Shown piece by piece: positions 28,342 to 38,738 of a DNA stretch of 64,000 nt. The stretch is taken from contig JAQTMZ010000003.1 in NCBI GenBank assembly GCA_028714075.1, positions 1 to 64,000 on the forward strand, given 5' to 3'. The translations under genes and the position numbers were made by a program. The notes under the pieces were generated by a model. It did not search any database. It was not told the DNA's origin and saw only the letters and a list, made by a program, of their open reading frames with translations. Position 1 is the first letter of the stretch, and each line of letters opens with the position of its first letter. The DNA is from Gallionella sp. (GTDB taxonomy: Bacteria; Pseudomonadota; Gammaproteobacteria; Burkholderiales; Gallionellaceae).

Positions 28342-29431
28342 GCGCCAGTTCTGGCAACGCATCATGGTGCATCTGGACCAGCCGCTGCTGCTCGGTATTG
28401 GTTTGTTGATGTTGACCAGCCTGTTGACCCTGTACAGCGCCGGCGACGGCAGCTGGTCGCGCGTGTTGGGGCAGAGCGCAAACATTGTCGTGGCGCTGGC
28501 GTGCATGTGGGCGGTGGCGAATCTGCCGCTGCATTATCTGATGCGCACCGCGGTACCGATTTATTTGCTCGGTATGGCGCTGTTGGTCGGCGTGGCGCTG
28601 TTCGGCGAGATCAGCCACGGTGCGCGGCGCTGGCTGAACATCGGTGTGGCAACCATTCAGCCCTCCGAACTGATGAAGATCGGCGTGCCGCTGATGATGG
28701 CCTGGTATTTCGAGAAACACGAAGCGACCCTCACGCTGAAAAATTATTTCATCGCCGCCCTGCTGTTGCTGATGCCGATAGCATTGATCGCGCGCCAGCC
28801 CGACTTGGGAACCGCGCTGCTGATTTCCGCCAGCGGATTTTATGTGTTGTTTCTGGCGGGGTTGAGCTGGCGCGTGATGGGAGTCATGTTCGTTGCGGCG
28901 CTCGCCAGCGCGCCGGTGCTGTGGTCGATGCTGCACGACTACCAGCGCCATCGCATCCTGATGCTGTTCGACCCGTCGCAGGACGCGCTGGGCAAGGGTT
29001 ACCACACCATCCAGGGCATGATCGCGGTCGGCTCCGGCGGCATTCTCGGCAAGGGCTACCTGAACGGTACGCAGACCCACCTCGACTTCCTGCCGGAGCG
29101 CACCACCGATTTTATTTTTGCGGTATATTCCGAAGAATTCGGCCTGCTCGGCAATCTGATTTTGTTGGGGCTGTATTTGTTTGTGATCGGGCGCGGCTTC
29201 ATTATCACCGCGAATGCCTCGACCTATTTCACGCGCCTGATGGCCGGCTCCATCACGCTGACCTTCGCCACCTATGCGTTCGTCAACATGGGCATGGTCA
29301 GCGGCATCCTCCCGGTGGTTGGCGTACCGTTGCCGCTGATAAGTTACGGCGGAACATCGATGCTGACCCTGCTGCTGGGTTTTGGTATGCTGATGAGCAT
29401 TGAGACGCACAAAAATCTGGTCAAGACTTAG
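28334..29431 (+). CDS. rodA: Peptidoglycan glycosyltransferase RodA
   Basis: This SEDS-family polymerase of 365 residues has about ten membrane helices. Characteristic segments are GARRWLNIGVATIQPSELMK, RQPDLGTALL, FLPERTTDFIFAVYSEEFG and a C-terminal GVPLPLISYGGTSM. It works with PBP2. The ATG at 28334 overlaps the mrdA end; longer in-frame readings from 28115 are translations of mrdA in another frame. Confidence 0.97.
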   Translation: MTKRQFWQRIMVHLDQPLLLGIGLLMLTSLLTLYSAGDGSWSRVLGQSANIVVALACMWAVANLPLHYLMRTAVPIYLLGMALLVGVALFGEISHGARRWLNIGVATIQPSELMKIGVPLMMAWYFEKHEATLTLKNYFIAALLLLMPIALIARQPDLGTALLISASGFYVLFLAGLSWRVMGVMFVAALASAPVLWSMLHDYQRHRILMLFDPSQDALGKGYHTIQGMIAVGSGGILGKGYLNGTQTHLDFLPERTTDFIFAVYSEEFGLLGNLILLGLYLFVIGRGFIITANASTYFTRLMAGSITLTFATYAFVNMGMVSGILPVVGVPLPLISYGGTSMLTLLLGFGMLMSIETHKNLVKT

Positions 29432-29452
29432 AGCCTATTCAAAGGAGAAAGC

Positions 29453-30430
29453 ATGAACAAACAAATTGCAATTATGACACTGGCAACCCTGGCGCTCGCC
29501 GCTTGCGGCAGCACCCCGCAGCGCAGCGTAGAAACGCGCAGCACGCCGGCGCCGGTTGAAGATCGTGTGGTCGGCTCAGCCACAGCCCAGGCAACATCGG
29601 CAACGCCAACGCCACCAGCAGCTCCGGCAGCAGCGCCGGGCGGCTACCTCGCCGGCGATGGTCCCGGCGCGGACGTGCCGGCCAACATCGACGAGACTCC
29701 CGATGCCGTGCCGAGAAGCGAACCGCTGCACCGCTACGCCAACCGCCCTTATGTCGCGCTGGGCAAGACTTACACGCCGCTGACTGCTCCGGGCAACTTC
29801 AAGGAACGCGGCATCGCCTCATGGTATGGCAAAAAATTCCACGGCCAGCGCACCTCGATCGGCGAGGTTTACGATATGTACGCCATGACCGCCGCGCATC
29901 CCACCCTGCCGATTCCCAGCTATGCGCGCGTGACCAATGTCGCCACAAAAAAATCCGTCGTGGTGCGCGTCAATGACCGCGGCCCGTTCCTGCATGAGCG
30001 CGTGATGGATCTTTCCTATACAGCCGCGCACAAACTCGGCATCATCGGCAACGGCAGCTCGGAAGTGGAAATCGAAAGCATTACCGCCAATGCCGATACC
30101 AATGTTCTCGCCAAAGTCGAACCGGTGCAAAGCAAACCGCTGGAGAAAGTTGAAACTGCGGCCAGCAGCGTGCCATCCGCCACAAGCGCGGCGGCCGGCA
30201 GCAATATCTATTTGCAACTCGGCGCATTCAAAACACAGGAAGCGGCAGACAGCTTTGTCGCAAAAATGCGCACGGAGCTGGGCGAGATCGGCAAACAGGT
30301 CAGCGTGTTTGTTAAAGATGGCCTTACCCGCGTTCACCTTGGGCCGTACGCCAGTCAGGGTGAAGCGAGGAGCAGCGCGGATAGTCTGAAAGGGAAGCTG
30401 GGATTCAAGCCAATGTTGAATTTTCACTAG
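29453..30430 (+). CDS. rlpA: Septal-ring lytic transglycosylase-type lipoprotein RlpA
   Basis: The 325-residue protein has a lipobox (LALAACGS, Cys near residue 18) and a Pro/Ala/Thr-rich linker. A double-psi beta-barrel RlpA domain spans about 120-210 (GIASWYGKKFHGQRTSIGE, VNDRGPFLHERVMDLSYTAA). A C-terminal SPOR domain follows (about 250-325). AAGGAG precedes the ATG. RlpA cleaves naked glycan strands. Here it closes the elongasome cluster. Confidence 0.93.
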   Translation: MNKQIAIMTLATLALAACGSTPQRSVETRSTPAPVEDRVVGSATAQATSATPTPPAAPAAAPGGYLAGDGPGADVPANIDETPDAVPRSEPLHRYANRPYVALGKTYTPLTAPGNFKERGIASWYGKKFHGQRTSIGEVYDMYAMTAAHPTLPIPSYARVTNVATKKSVVVRVNDRGPFLHERVMDLSYTAAHKLGIIGNGSSEVEIESITANADTNVLAKVEPVQSKPLEKVETAASSVPSATSAAAGSNIYLQLGAFKTQEAADSFVAKMRTELGEIGKQVSVFVKDGLTRVHLGPYASQGEARSSADSLKGKLGFKPMLNFH

Positions 30431-30851
30431 CGCAACGGTTGTGCTCGCCACGTGGTGAAAATTTATTGCTGAATGGATGAGCGCACTCCTGACATGTTGG
30501 GAGACGTGATCCGCTTGCGGCATGAAGCCGGCCCCGTGGTTGTATAGGCAAGCAGCAGCCTGGGTCACTCAAGATTAGCTGTTTATGCGGGGGATGAGTT
30601 CACGCCTTCCATGTTGCTTTGTGTTAGGGTATTCAGTGCAAATGACTAGTTGTCTTGAACTAGGCCGAAATATCTATATATTTCGGCCTAGTTTCTTTAT
30701 AATTTTCATTGCAAAAAGAGCGGATGTTTCAGGGTGCAGAATTACACAGTAGCCAGTAATCACGATTGTAAAAATGGTGCCGAAACCAGTGTGAAACTGG
30801 TGGCGTGCGTTTCAAGAGGCGCTCTTATGAGTAAAAATTAAGGAGTTGGTG
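30431..30851. other. Intergenic region between rlpA and the chemoreceptor gene
   Basis: These 421 bases hold no gene I can support. They contain the 16-base palindrome at 30658-30693 and a small hairpin ACCAGT / ACTGGT near 30788-30804. The rest shows no repeated structure. A promoter for the chemoreceptor must lie here, but I see no convincing -35/-10 pair. Confidence 0.7.
30658..30693. repeat. Perfect 16-base palindrome, dispersed copy A
   Basis: Arms 30658-30673 and 30678-30693 pair perfectly around the 4-base loop CTAT. They are followed by TCTTTAT, so it could terminate rlpA transcription. The 29 bases 30664-30692 are identical, on the opposite strand, to 51203-51231 upstream of the hybrid kinase gene, which marks it as a dispersed element rather than a simple terminator. 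Confidence 0.9.
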
Positions 30852-32474
30852 GTGCTAAATAACATGAGAATCAGTACGCGGTTAATGATTTGGCAGGCTG
30901 CCATGTTGGCAGGGTTGGCGATAGTCGGCGCGATGGGACTGTATGCTGCCAGCAAGATGGAAAACGCTTTGGAATCGGCATTTGACGAAAAATTGGTGCC
31001 CATTGTGCAATTGAACACCATCGCCAAAGCAAATATGAGCAACCGGCTGAGCATCTCCAAAGCGATTGCACGCCCCCAGAATATGGCTGATTATATTCAG
31101 ACAATAGTAAAGAACAAGACTGTAATCGACAAGCAATGGGAAGTCTTCATAACTTCATTGACCGATGAAGAGGACAGAAATCTGGCTGCGAAATTTGCCG
31201 AAGTACGCGGGCGTTTTGTCGAAGAAGGCATCAAGCCGACCCTGGCGGCAATGCGCGCCAATAATGTTGAAGAGATCAAGCGGCTACAGGCAGAACATAT
31301 CGATCCTCTGGAAGCTCCGTTGTTCGATGCGCTGGATGCGTTGATCGAGATGGAAAAACGCGACACCGAAAAGCTGCATGAGGACTCGGCCGCTACTTAC
31401 AAAAATATACGCATGCTTTCCATTGCCTTGATTCTGCTTGTCGCGGGATTGGGCACCGCACTGGGATTTTCCATAATTCGCGGCATCCATCGTTCAGTTG
31501 ATGAGCTGCGCGGTGTGATGGTAAAGATGTCGGCGGACGGGAATTTAAGTGCGCGTGCCAAGGTGCATGGGCAGGATGAAATTGGCCAGGCAGCAATGGC
31601 ATTCAACGGGCTGATCGACGGTTTTGCCAATATCATCCGGCAAGTGCTTGGCCATGCCGACACGGTATCCACCACCGCGGCGCAACTGTCCGCCTCCTCG
31701 TTGCAAATCGCGCAAAGCTCACAGGCGCAAAGTGAAGCGGCCGCTTCCACTGCCGCGGCAGTGGAGCAAATCACCGTCAGCATCAGTTCGGTTGCCGCCA
31801 ACACCGAGGATGTGCGCAAACTGTCCGAAAAGAGCCTGAACCAAACCCAGCAGGGTAATAAGAATGTGACTGAGATGGTCGTCGAAATTCAAAGTGTGCA
31901 GGAAGCGGTTAATCAAATCGCCAATTCTGTGAAGGAATTCGCCGATAGCACCCGCACCATTGCAGGCATGACCCAGCAAGTGAAAGAGATCGCCGATCAG
32001 ACCAATTTGCTGGCGTTAAATGCTGCGATTGAAGCGGCGCGCGCCGGGGAGCAGGGGCGCGGTTTTGCGGTAGTGGCTGACGAAGTGCGCAAGCTGGCGG
32101 AAAAATCCGCACAGTCGGCCAATGAGATCGACCGCGTGACCAATTTGCTGAACCAGAAATCCACCCATGCCGAAGCCACGGTGCAAGCAGGCTTGCGTTC
32201 TTTGCAGGCGACGCAGGAGCATATTGGGCGCGTCTCGGCCGTGTTGGCCGAAGCAGGCGATGCGGTAACGCAATCCAGCCACGGCGTGAGCGACATTGCG
32301 GCATCGGTGGGTGAACAAAGCGTAGCGAGCACCGAAATTGCGCGCAACGTGGAAAAAATCGCGCAGATGTCTGAAGAAAACCATGCGGCAGTGGAATCCA
32401 ATACTCAAGGCATTGTTCGCCTGGAGAAATTGGCTGGTGAGTTGCAGGCTGCGGCGGGTCAGTTCAAGGTGTAG
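30852..32474 (+). CDS. Methyl-accepting chemotaxis protein
   Basis: From GTG 30852 (AAGGAG six bases ahead) the protein has 540 residues; TTG 30846, GTG 30849 and ATG 30864 are alternatives. It has TM1 (about 8-30), a four-helix-bundle periplasmic sensor (about 31-185), TM2 (about 188-208), a HAMP domain and a long MA signalling coiled coil. The hairpin tip is [20 protein letters not shown]. No CheR/CheB-tethering pentapeptide is seen at the C-terminus. The ligand is unknown and no che genes are nearby. Confidence 0.93.
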   Translation: MLNNMRISTRLMIWQAAMLAGLAIVGAMGLYAASKMENALESAFDEKLVPIVQLNTIAKANMSNRLSISKAIARPQNMADYIQTIVKNKTVIDKQWEVFITSLTDEEDRNLAAKFAEVRGRFVEEGIKPTLAAMRANNVEEIKRLQAEHIDPLEAPLFDALDALIEMEKRDTEKLHEDSAATYKNIRMLSIALILLVAGLGTALGFSIIRGIHRSVDELRGVMVKMSADGNLSARAKVHGQDEIGQAAMAFNGLIDGFANIIRQVLGHADTVSTTAAQLSASSLQIAQSSQAQSEAAASTAAAVEQITVSISSVAANTEDVRKLSEKSLNQTQQGNKNVTEMVVEIQSVQEAVNQIANSVKEFADSTRTIAGMTQQVKEIADQTNLLALNAAIEAARAGEQGRGFAVVADEVRKLAEKSAQSANEIDRVTNLLNQKSTHAEATVQAGLRSLQATQEHIGRVSAVLAEAGDAVTQSSHGVSDIAASVGEQSVASTEIARNVEKIAQMSEENHAAVESNTQGIVRLEKLAGELQAAAGQFKV

Positions 32475-32738
32475 GGCGCGCGCCGCCCCTGCAGGAGATT
32501 GGTGCAAAGCGGAAGTGTGTATTTGTCCTCCAAGCTATCAACCGGCCGGATATGCTTCGTTTATTGCACCCTGCGACTCCACTCGCAACGCCAGCCCTTT
32601 CAAATACGCGTCTTCGGAAAGTTGGGAGCATTGGATAATCGGCGCTGGTATGCAGGTCCATAACAACAGGCTTTTTGATGCGTACCCGCATATTGGGTTA
32701 TATTTAGCCCAACTCATAACCGCAACGGCTACGGAATT

Positions 32739-33725
32739 TTGTCCAATATCACTCCCGAAATAACGCTTTCCGCGCGCCATCTGGCGCGCAGCTTCGGCAG
32801 CAAGCGGGTCATTCATGACGTGTCGCTGGAATTGAGGCGCGGCGAGGTGCTGGGCTTGCTCGGGCACAACGGCGCGGGCAAGACCACCACGCTGCAAATG
32901 CTGACCGGCTGCCTGCTGCCGGATGGTGCCGGAGAAAATGCATGCAGCATCGAGATCTGCGGCATCAGCCTGTTGCGCCAGCCGGTATCCGCCAAGGCGC
33001 ATATCGGCTATCTGCCGGAAACCCCGCCGCTGTACCGCGAACTCAGCGTGAACGATTACCTGATGTTTGCCGCGCGGCTGCGCGGTATGAAGTCTGCCGC
33101 AGCCGCCGGGGCGCTGGCGCAGACCGTGCAGCGCTGCGGGCTGGAAGCGGTCGGCAAGAAGATCATCGGCACCCTGTCCAAGGGCTACCAGCAGCGCGTC
33201 GGCATCGCGCAGGCCATCATTCACCGCCCCGCCGTGATCGTGCTGGACGAACCCACCGTCGGCCTCGACCCCACGCAAATCCGCGACATCCGCACCCTGA
33301 TCCGCGAATTGGGCGACAGCAGCAGCGTGATTATTTCCACGCATCTGCTCGGCGAAGTGGAAAGCCTGTGCGACCGCGTGGAAATCATGCAGCACGGCAA
33401 GCTGATCTATGGCGACACCAGCGCGCGCATGCAGAAATACGGTTGCGCTTCCGGCTTCCTCATCAGCCTGCGCAACCCGCCGCCGCTGGGCGAGTTGGAG
33501 AGCATCGAAGGCGTCAGCGGCGTCGAGCAGATTTCCGCCACACAGTTCCGCGTGCTGCATGCGCCGGAAGCCAATCCCAGTGCTGCGCTGCTTGCGCTGG
33601 CGGCGCAGCACGGCTGGCAACTGGAACAGCTCACCCCGCTGCAGGCCACGCTGGAAGAGGTGTTTGCCAAGATCACCGAGGAGATCACCGCCGCGAAAAA
33701 TAATCCCGAAGGAGCCTCCGAATGA
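32739..33725 (+). CDS. ABC transporter ATP-binding protein (GldA-like)
   Basis: The 328-residue ATPase has Walker A GHNGAGKT, the signature LSKGYQQR, Walker B VIVLDEP and a switch His in ISTHLLGE, followed by an accessory domain. It starts at TTG 32739 with only a weak ribosome site. The set ATPase, permease and GldG-like protein resembles the gliding-associated Gld ABC system, which also occurs in many non-gliding proteobacteria with unknown substrate. The 264 bases upstream hold no supported gene. Confidence 0.9.
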   Translation: MSNITPEITLSARHLARSFGSKRVIHDVSLELRRGEVLGLLGHNGAGKTTTLQMLTGCLLPDGAGENACSIEICGISLLRQPVSAKAHIGYLPETPPLYRELSVNDYLMFAARLRGMKSAAAAGALAQTVQRCGLEAVGKKIIGTLSKGYQQRVGIAQAIIHRPAVIVLDEPTVGLDPTQIRDIRTLIRELGDSSSVIISTHLLGEVESLCDRVEIMQHGKLIYGDTSARMQKYGCASGFLISLRNPPPLGELESIEGVSGVEQISATQFRVLHAPEANPSAALLALAAQHGWQLEQLTPLQATLEEVFAKITEEITAAKNNPEGASE

Positions 33726-34465
33726 TCCGCCTGCTCGCGCTGCGCGAACTGCGCAGCCTGTTCGCCATGCCCTCGACCTGGTTCATGCTGGCCGTGCTGC
33801 AATTCATTTTTGCGTGGTTCTTCCTGGCGCGTCTGGAGGCGTTCCTGGAAATACAGCCGCAGCTCGCGCAACTCGCCAACCCGCCCGGCGTGACGGTCAC
33901 GGTCGCGGCGCCGGTGTTCAACACCGTCGCGCTGTTGCTGATGATGCTGGTGCCGATGTTCACCATGCGCCTGATCGCCGAAGAGCGCCGCAGCCACACG
34001 TTCGCGCTGCTGCTCTCGGCGCCGCTGTCGGGCTTGCATATCGTGCTCGGCAAATTTTGCGGCCTGTTGGTTTTTCTGGTTCTGCTGGTGGCGTCCGTGC
34101 CGCTGATGCTTTATACCCTGTCGCTCGGCACGGCTCTCGACCACGGCCTGCTGTTGAGCAACATGCTCGGGCTGCTGCTGCTCACCGCCAGCTATGTCGC
34201 GCTGGGGCTGTATGTTTCCGCCCTCACCACCCAGCCGGTCATCGCCGCCATCGGCGCGTTGGCGGCATCGGTCGGCCTGTGGCTGGCCGACATCGGCGCA
34301 ACGGCGGAAGACTCGCCGTGGCATCTGATCTCGCCGTTCAACCATTTCCAGAGTTTCAACGCCGGCATGCTGGACAGCGGCGATGCCGCGTTCTTCGTGC
34401 TGTTCAGCCTGTTCTTCCTGCTGCTGGCGATACGCCGCATCCACAATAACCGCGTATACGGGTGA
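33722..34465 (+). CDS. ABC transporter permease (GldF-like, ABC-2 type)
   Basis: The 247 residues form six predicted membrane helices. RLLALRELRSLFAMPSTWFMLAV at the N-terminus and RLIAEERRSHTFALLLSAPLSG are typical ABC-2 permease segments. Its ATG overlaps the ATPase gene stop (ATGA), and the next gene follows after 3 bases, so the three products are made together. Confidence 0.9.
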   Translation: MIRLLALRELRSLFAMPSTWFMLAVLQFIFAWFFLARLEAFLEIQPQLAQLANPPGVTVTVAAPVFNTVALLLMMLVPMFTMRLIAEERRSHTFALLLSAPLSGLHIVLGKFCGLLVFLVLLVASVPLMLYTLSLGTALDHGLLLSNMLGLLLLTASYVALGLYVSALTTQPVIAAIGALAASVGLWLADIGATAEDSPWHLISPFNHFQSFNAGMLDSGDAAFFVLFSLFFLLLAIRRIHNNRVYG

Positions 34466-34468
34466 GCC

Positions 34469-35833
34469 ATGCTGCGTAAATTTTTTACTTCCCCGGTGTT
34501 GCGCAACCTGCTGTTCGTGTTGCTGCTGCTGGGCATCGTGCTGGGGCTGGGCTATCTCGCCACGCGCTATCACATGCAGCGCGACATCACGTTCAATGCC
34601 AGCAACAGTCTGGAGCAGAGCAGCGTGGAAGTGCTCAAGCAACTGGGCGGCCCGGTCAACATCACCGTGTATGCCACCGAGCAGGATGCGCGCCTCGGCG
34701 ATATCCGCAAGATTATCCGCAACTTCATATCGCTCTACCAGCGCTACAAGCCGGACATCAAGCTGGTCTTCATCGACCCGGAAAAAGAGCCGGAGAAAAC
34801 CCGTGCGGCGCGCGTTCAGCTCAACGGCGAGCTGGTGGTCGAATACGCCGGGCGCAGCGAGCACCTCACCCAGCTCAACGAGCAAATCCTCACCGGCACC
34901 CTGCTGCGCCTGGCGCATAGCAGCGACAAGACCGTGATGTATCTGGACGGGCACGGCGAGCGCAAGCTGGACGGTATCGCCAACCATGACCTCGGCGCGC
35001 TGTTTGGCGCGAAGCTCAAGCAGAACGGCCTCAGGATCGCCAGCCTGAATCTGGCGCTGGCGCAGGAAGTGCCGCGCAATGCCAGCGTGCTGGTCATCAC
35101 CCAGCCGCAGGTCGATCTCATGCCGGGCGAGGCGGACAAGCTGCTGCGCTATGTCGAACACGGCGGCAACTTGCTGTGGCTGGTAGACGCCGAGCCGTTG
35201 CGCGGGCTGGAGCGCCTCGCTGAAAAACTCGACCTGTTGCTGCCGCCCGGCATCGTGGTCGATCCTGCATCCACCGGGATGAACGCGCCGGCCACCTGGG
35301 CGCTTGGCGCGGTTTATCCGCCGCATGCCGTCACGCGCAATTTTAATTTGATCACCGCCTTCCCTTCTGCGCGCCCGTTGATGTGGAATGAGAATCAGGA
35401 ATGGCAGCACCATGTGCTGGTGGAAGTCGCCGCACGCGGCTGGGTGAGCCGCTATGCGGCCAATGGTAATGTACCCGTGTCGCAACTGCGCTTCGACAAG
35501 CGGCACGACACCCCCGGTCCAGCCGTCATCGCGGTGGCGCTGCAACGCAACGTCAACGACCGCGAGCAGCGCATCGTGGTGGTCGGCAGCGGTGCATTCC
35601 TCGCCAACAGTTTCGCCGGCAACGGCGGCAACGTGGATCTGGGTGTGAACATGGTGAACTGGCTGGCCAGCGAAGAGCGCCTCATCACCCTGCAACCGCG
35701 CGCCGCCAAAGACAGCAATCTGGTGCTCGGCAAAACGCAGCTCACCGTCATCGGCGTCGGCTTTCTGGTCGGCTTGCCGCTGCTGCTGTCCGTGGTCGGC
35801 GGGCTGATGTGGTGGAGGCGCCGCCGAGCTTAA
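34469..35833 (+). CDS. GldG-like ABC auxiliary protein
   Basis: This 454-residue protein has an N-terminal membrane helix (about 9-30) and a large extracytoplasmic region with GldG/DUF4350-type wording (RKIIRNFISLYQRYKPDIKLVFIDPEKEPE in adjoining stretches, and YLDGHGERKLDG). A C-terminal membrane helix (about 428-448) ends in basic residues. In many genomes a DUF4340 protein follows; here hemC follows directly. Its function in the transporter is unknown. Confidence 0.85.
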   Translation: MLRKFFTSPVLRNLLFVLLLLGIVLGLGYLATRYHMQRDITFNASNSLEQSSVEVLKQLGGPVNITVYATEQDARLGDIRKIIRNFISLYQRYKPDIKLVFIDPEKEPEKTRAARVQLNGELVVEYAGRSEHLTQLNEQILTGTLLRLAHSSDKTVMYLDGHGERKLDGIANHDLGALFGAKLKQNGLRIASLNLALAQEVPRNASVLVITQPQVDLMPGEADKLLRYVEHGGNLLWLVDAEPLRGLERLAEKLDLLLPPGIVVDPASTGMNAPATWALGAVYPPHAVTRNFNLITAFPSARPLMWNENQEWQHHVLVEVAARGWVSRYAANGNVPVSQLRFDKRHDTPGPAVIAVALQRNVNDREQRIVVVGSGAFLANSFAGNGGNVDLGVNMVNWLASEERLITLQPRAAKDSNLVLGKTQLTVIGVGFLVGLPLLLSVVGGLMWWRRRRA

Positions 35834-35894
35834 AGCGCGCCGCTCGCCATGTTAGAATGCGCCGCGTATGACCAATAAAATTTCAGGAATTCCG

Positions 35895-36848
35895 ATGAGT
35901 CAGGCATCTTCAGCATCATTACCTTTTCCCTCCCGTTTGGTGATCGCTTCGCGTGAGAGCGCGCTGGCGATGTGGCAGGCCGAATACATCCGCGACAGGC
36001 TGCGCGCGTTATACCCGCAAACCGAAGTCAGCATTCTCGGCATGACCACGCAGGGCGACCAGATTCTCGACGTGACGCTGTCGAAGATCGGCGGCAAGGG
36101 CCTGTTTGTCAAAGAGCTGGAAACTGCGCTGGAAGACGGGCGCGCCGACCTCGCCGTGCATTCGCTGAAGGACGTGCCGATGCACATGCCGGAAGGTTTC
36201 GCGCTGGCCGCTATCGGCGAACGCGAAGACCCGCACGACGCGTTTGTGTCGAACCAATATGCAAACCTGGCCGCGTTGCCGCCGGGCAGCGTGGTGGGCA
36301 CTTCCAGCCTGCGTCGCGAGAGCCAGTTGCGCGCGCGCTTCCCGCATCTGAAGATCGAGCCGCTGCGCGGCAACGTGCAGACCCGTTTGCGCAAGCTGGA
36401 CGAAGGACAATATGCCGCCATCATTCTCGCCGCCGCCGGGCTGAAACGCCTCGGATTGGGCGCGCGCATTCGTAACATTATTGCCAGCGAAGACAGTCTG
36501 CCCGCCGTCGGGCAGGGTGCGCTCGGCATCGAATGCCGCACCGACCGCACCGATGTGATCGCCCTGCTGCAGCCGTTACACCATGCCGACACCGCCGCCT
36601 GCGTGCTGGCGGAGCGCGCGATGAGCCGCGTGCTGGCGGGCAGTTGCCAGGTGCCGCTGGGCGGTTTTGCCGAAGTGCAGAACGGCAAGTTGCGCATGCG
36701 CGGTTTCGTCGCCAGCCCGGACGGCGTGCGCATGGTGCGTGCCGAATTGGACGGCGAAATGACCGACCCTGAAGCGCTGGGCAAACGGGTTGCCAACGCC
36801 TTGCTGGCCCAAGGTGCGGGCGAAATTCTTGCGGCGCTGAATGGCTGA
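35895..36848 (+). CDS. hemC: Hydroxymethylbilane synthase
   Basis: HemC polymerises four porphobilinogens. From ATG 35895, preceded by AGGA, it has 317 residues; an earlier ATG at 35868 lacks a ribosome site. Family marks are [46 protein letters not shown] and the dipyrromethane-cofactor Cys in [11 protein letters not shown]. The end overlaps hemD by 8 bases. Confidence 0.97.
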   Translation: MSQASSASLPFPSRLVIASRESALAMWQAEYIRDRLRALYPQTEVSILGMTTQGDQILDVTLSKIGGKGLFVKELETALEDGRADLAVHSLKDVPMHMPEGFALAAIGEREDPHDAFVSNQYANLAALPPGSVVGTSSLRRESQLRARFPHLKIEPLRGNVQTRLRKLDEGQYAAIILAAAGLKRLGLGARIRNIIASEDSLPAVGQGALGIECRTDRTDVIALLQPLHHADTAACVLAERAMSRVLAGSCQVPLGGFAEVQNGKLRMRGFVASPDGVRMVRAELDGEMTDPEALGKRVANALLAQGAGEILAALNG

Positions 36849-37623
36849 GTTACCGCTGGCCGGATTGAAAATCGCCGTCACGCGGCCGCGTGAACAGGCT
36901 GCGCAACTGGCGCGGAGTATCGAACAGGCGGGTGGCATCCCGTTGCTGTTTCCGCTGCTGGACATCGCGCCGGTGCAGGAGCAGCAGGCGCTGCACGAAC
37001 AACTTTCCCGCCTCGCCCAATTCGACCTCACCATCTTCATCAGTCCTAACGCGGTGCAATATGGCATGGCGGCGATCCGCGCTGCGGGTGGTTTGCCGCG
37101 TGCAACGCGTGTTGCCACGATCGGACAGGGCAGCGCGAAAGCGTTGCACGAACTGGGTATCGCAGATGTCATCGCGCCCGCCGAGCGCTTCGACAGCGAG
37201 GGCCTGCTGGCCTTGCCGGAATTGCAGGATGTCGCCGGATGGCGCGTGCTGATTTTGCGCGGTGACGGCGGGCGCGAACTGCTCGGCGATACGCTCAGGG
37301 CACGCGGCGCGACGGTGGAATATGCCGCCTGTTACCGGCGCAGCAAGCCGCAGCAGGATGTCGCCGCGTTGCTGGAGGCAGCACCGGATGCGCTCACGGT
37401 GACGAGCAGCGAGGCGCTGGAGCACCTGTGGCAGATGCAGGGTGGTGGCGCACAACGCGATAGTTTATGCGGCATACCGCTGTTCGTGCCGCATGAGCGC
37501 ATCGCCGGACTGGCGCGGCGGCAAGGCTGGCGGCAGGTGTTGCTGACCGGTGCGGGGGATGACGGATTGCTGTCGGCTTTGATAGCATGGAGTCCGGAAG
37601 GCGGAAAAAAGAGGACAACATGA
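36841..37623 (+). CDS. hemD: Uroporphyrinogen-III synthase
   Basis: HemD closes and isomerises the tetrapyrrole. The 260 residues have the weakly conserved two-domain fold with ITVRPREQA-like start ([14 protein letters not shown]), [10 protein letters not shown], and a [12 protein letters not shown] junction. It is coupled to hemC upstream and hemX downstream (ATGA overlap at 37620). Confidence 0.93.
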   Translation: MAELPLAGLKIAVTRPREQAAQLARSIEQAGGIPLLFPLLDIAPVQEQQALHEQLSRLAQFDLTIFISPNAVQYGMAAIRAAGGLPRATRVATIGQGSAKALHELGIADVIAPAERFDSEGLLALPELQDVAGWRVLILRGDGGRELLGDTLRARGATVEYAACYRRSKPQQDVAALLEAAPDALTVTSSEALEHLWQMQGGGAQRDSLCGIPLFVPHERIAGLARRQGWRQVLLTGAGDDGLLSALIAWSPEGGKKRTT

Positions 37624-38738
37624 ACGAACCAACTTCACAACCGGATAACGGCAGGCAAGACGATTTGCTCTTGCCCGAACCGCCGCGCCCGGCACGCAAG
37701 GCTTCGGTGTCCGCAGTGCTGGCGCGCGTCAATATCACGCAGATGACGCTGGCGGTGCTGGTGGTGATTTTCCTGTGGCAATGGATTGACGGGCATCGCG
37801 CGATCGGCGACATGCAGCAGCAGCTGGCAAAAAAAATCGCCGAGATGGATGGCGCCGGCAAGGCCAACCAGATGCTGTTGACGCAGAGCCAGGGCGAGGT
37901 GCGCGAACTGTCCGCCAAAGTGGCGGCGATGGAGTCGCGCTACGCCGAGGCGCAAAACCAGCGCGCCGCGCTGGAGGCTTTGTATAACGACCTGTCGGTC
38001 AGCCGCGATGAAACCGCGCTGGCGGAAGTCGAGCAGATGCTGCTGATTGCCGGCCAGCAATTGCAATTGTCGGCCAACGTGAAGGCCGCGCTGATCGCCA
38101 TGCAGAGCGCCGATGCCCGCCTGCAGCGCATGGATCGGCCGGCATTCAACGGGCTGCGCAAGGCCATCGCGCAGGATATGGACAAGCTGCGCGCATTGCC
38201 CAGCGTGGACATTACCGGCATCAATCTGCAACTCGATAACCTGATCGCCGCCGTGGACGAGTTGCCGCTGATTTATCAGCAGCGCGTGGCGAAGAAGGAT
38301 GTGGTGGCGCAAACCGCTGCGCCAAAAGACGAAACAGCCTGGCAAAAATTGCTGCGCGAAATCTGGCAGGACGCGATGCAGCTGGTGCGCATCGAAGATA
38401 CCGGCAAGGCCGAGATTCCGCTGCTGCCGCCCAACCAGGAATTTTTTCTGCGCGAAAATCTCAAGCTGCGTCTGCTATCGGCGCGCCTCGCATTGCTGTC
38501 GCGCGACGAGGATGGCTTCAGGCAGGAGCTGAAAACTGCACAACTCTGGGTGGCGCGCTATTTCGACGGAAAATCGAATGAAGCCATGCACATGCTGGCC
38601 GGGCTGAAAAAGATTGCGGCATCTCCGGTCAGCATCGAATTGCCGGATGTCAGCCCGAGCCTGCAGGCCGTGCGCAATTACCGCCTGACGCACGAACACG
38701 CGGCAGAACGAAATCTCGCCAAAAAGACGGCGCGATGA
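37620..38738 (+). CDS. hemX: HemX-type membrane protein
   Basis: The 372-residue protein has a cytoplasmic N-terminus, one membrane helix (about 42-60), a coiled coil (about 65-125) and a periplasmic helical domain. It was once labelled uroporphyrin-III methyltransferase but has no SAM domain. Position between hemD and hemY is standard. The exact role is unknown. The ATG at 37620 is chosen over an upstream one inside hemD. Confidence 0.9.
   Translation: MNEPTSQPDNGRQDDLLLPEPPRPARKASVSAVLARVNITQMTLAVLVVIFLWQWIDGHRAIGDMQQQLAKKIAEMDGAGKANQMLLTQSQGEVRELSAKVAAMESRYAEAQNQRAALEALYNDLSVSRDETALAEVEQMLLIAGQQLQLSANVKAALIAMQSADARLQRMDRPAFNGLRKAIAQDMDKLRALPSVDITGINLQLDNLIAAVDELPLIYQQRVAKKDVVAQTAAPKDETAWQKLLREIWQDAMQLVRIEDTGKAEIPLLPPNQEFFLRENLKLRLLSARLALLSRDEDGFRQELKTAQLWVARYFDGKSNEAMHMLAGLKKIAASPVSIELPDVSPSLQAVRNYRLTHEHAAERNLAKKTAR

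Noticed and set aside
33407..35695. 762-codon open frame on the minus strand
   Set aside because: It is antisense to the ABC transporter genes, rich in His/Gln/Arg from GC-rich reverse reading, and has no recognisable domain; the plus-strand genes have clear motifs.
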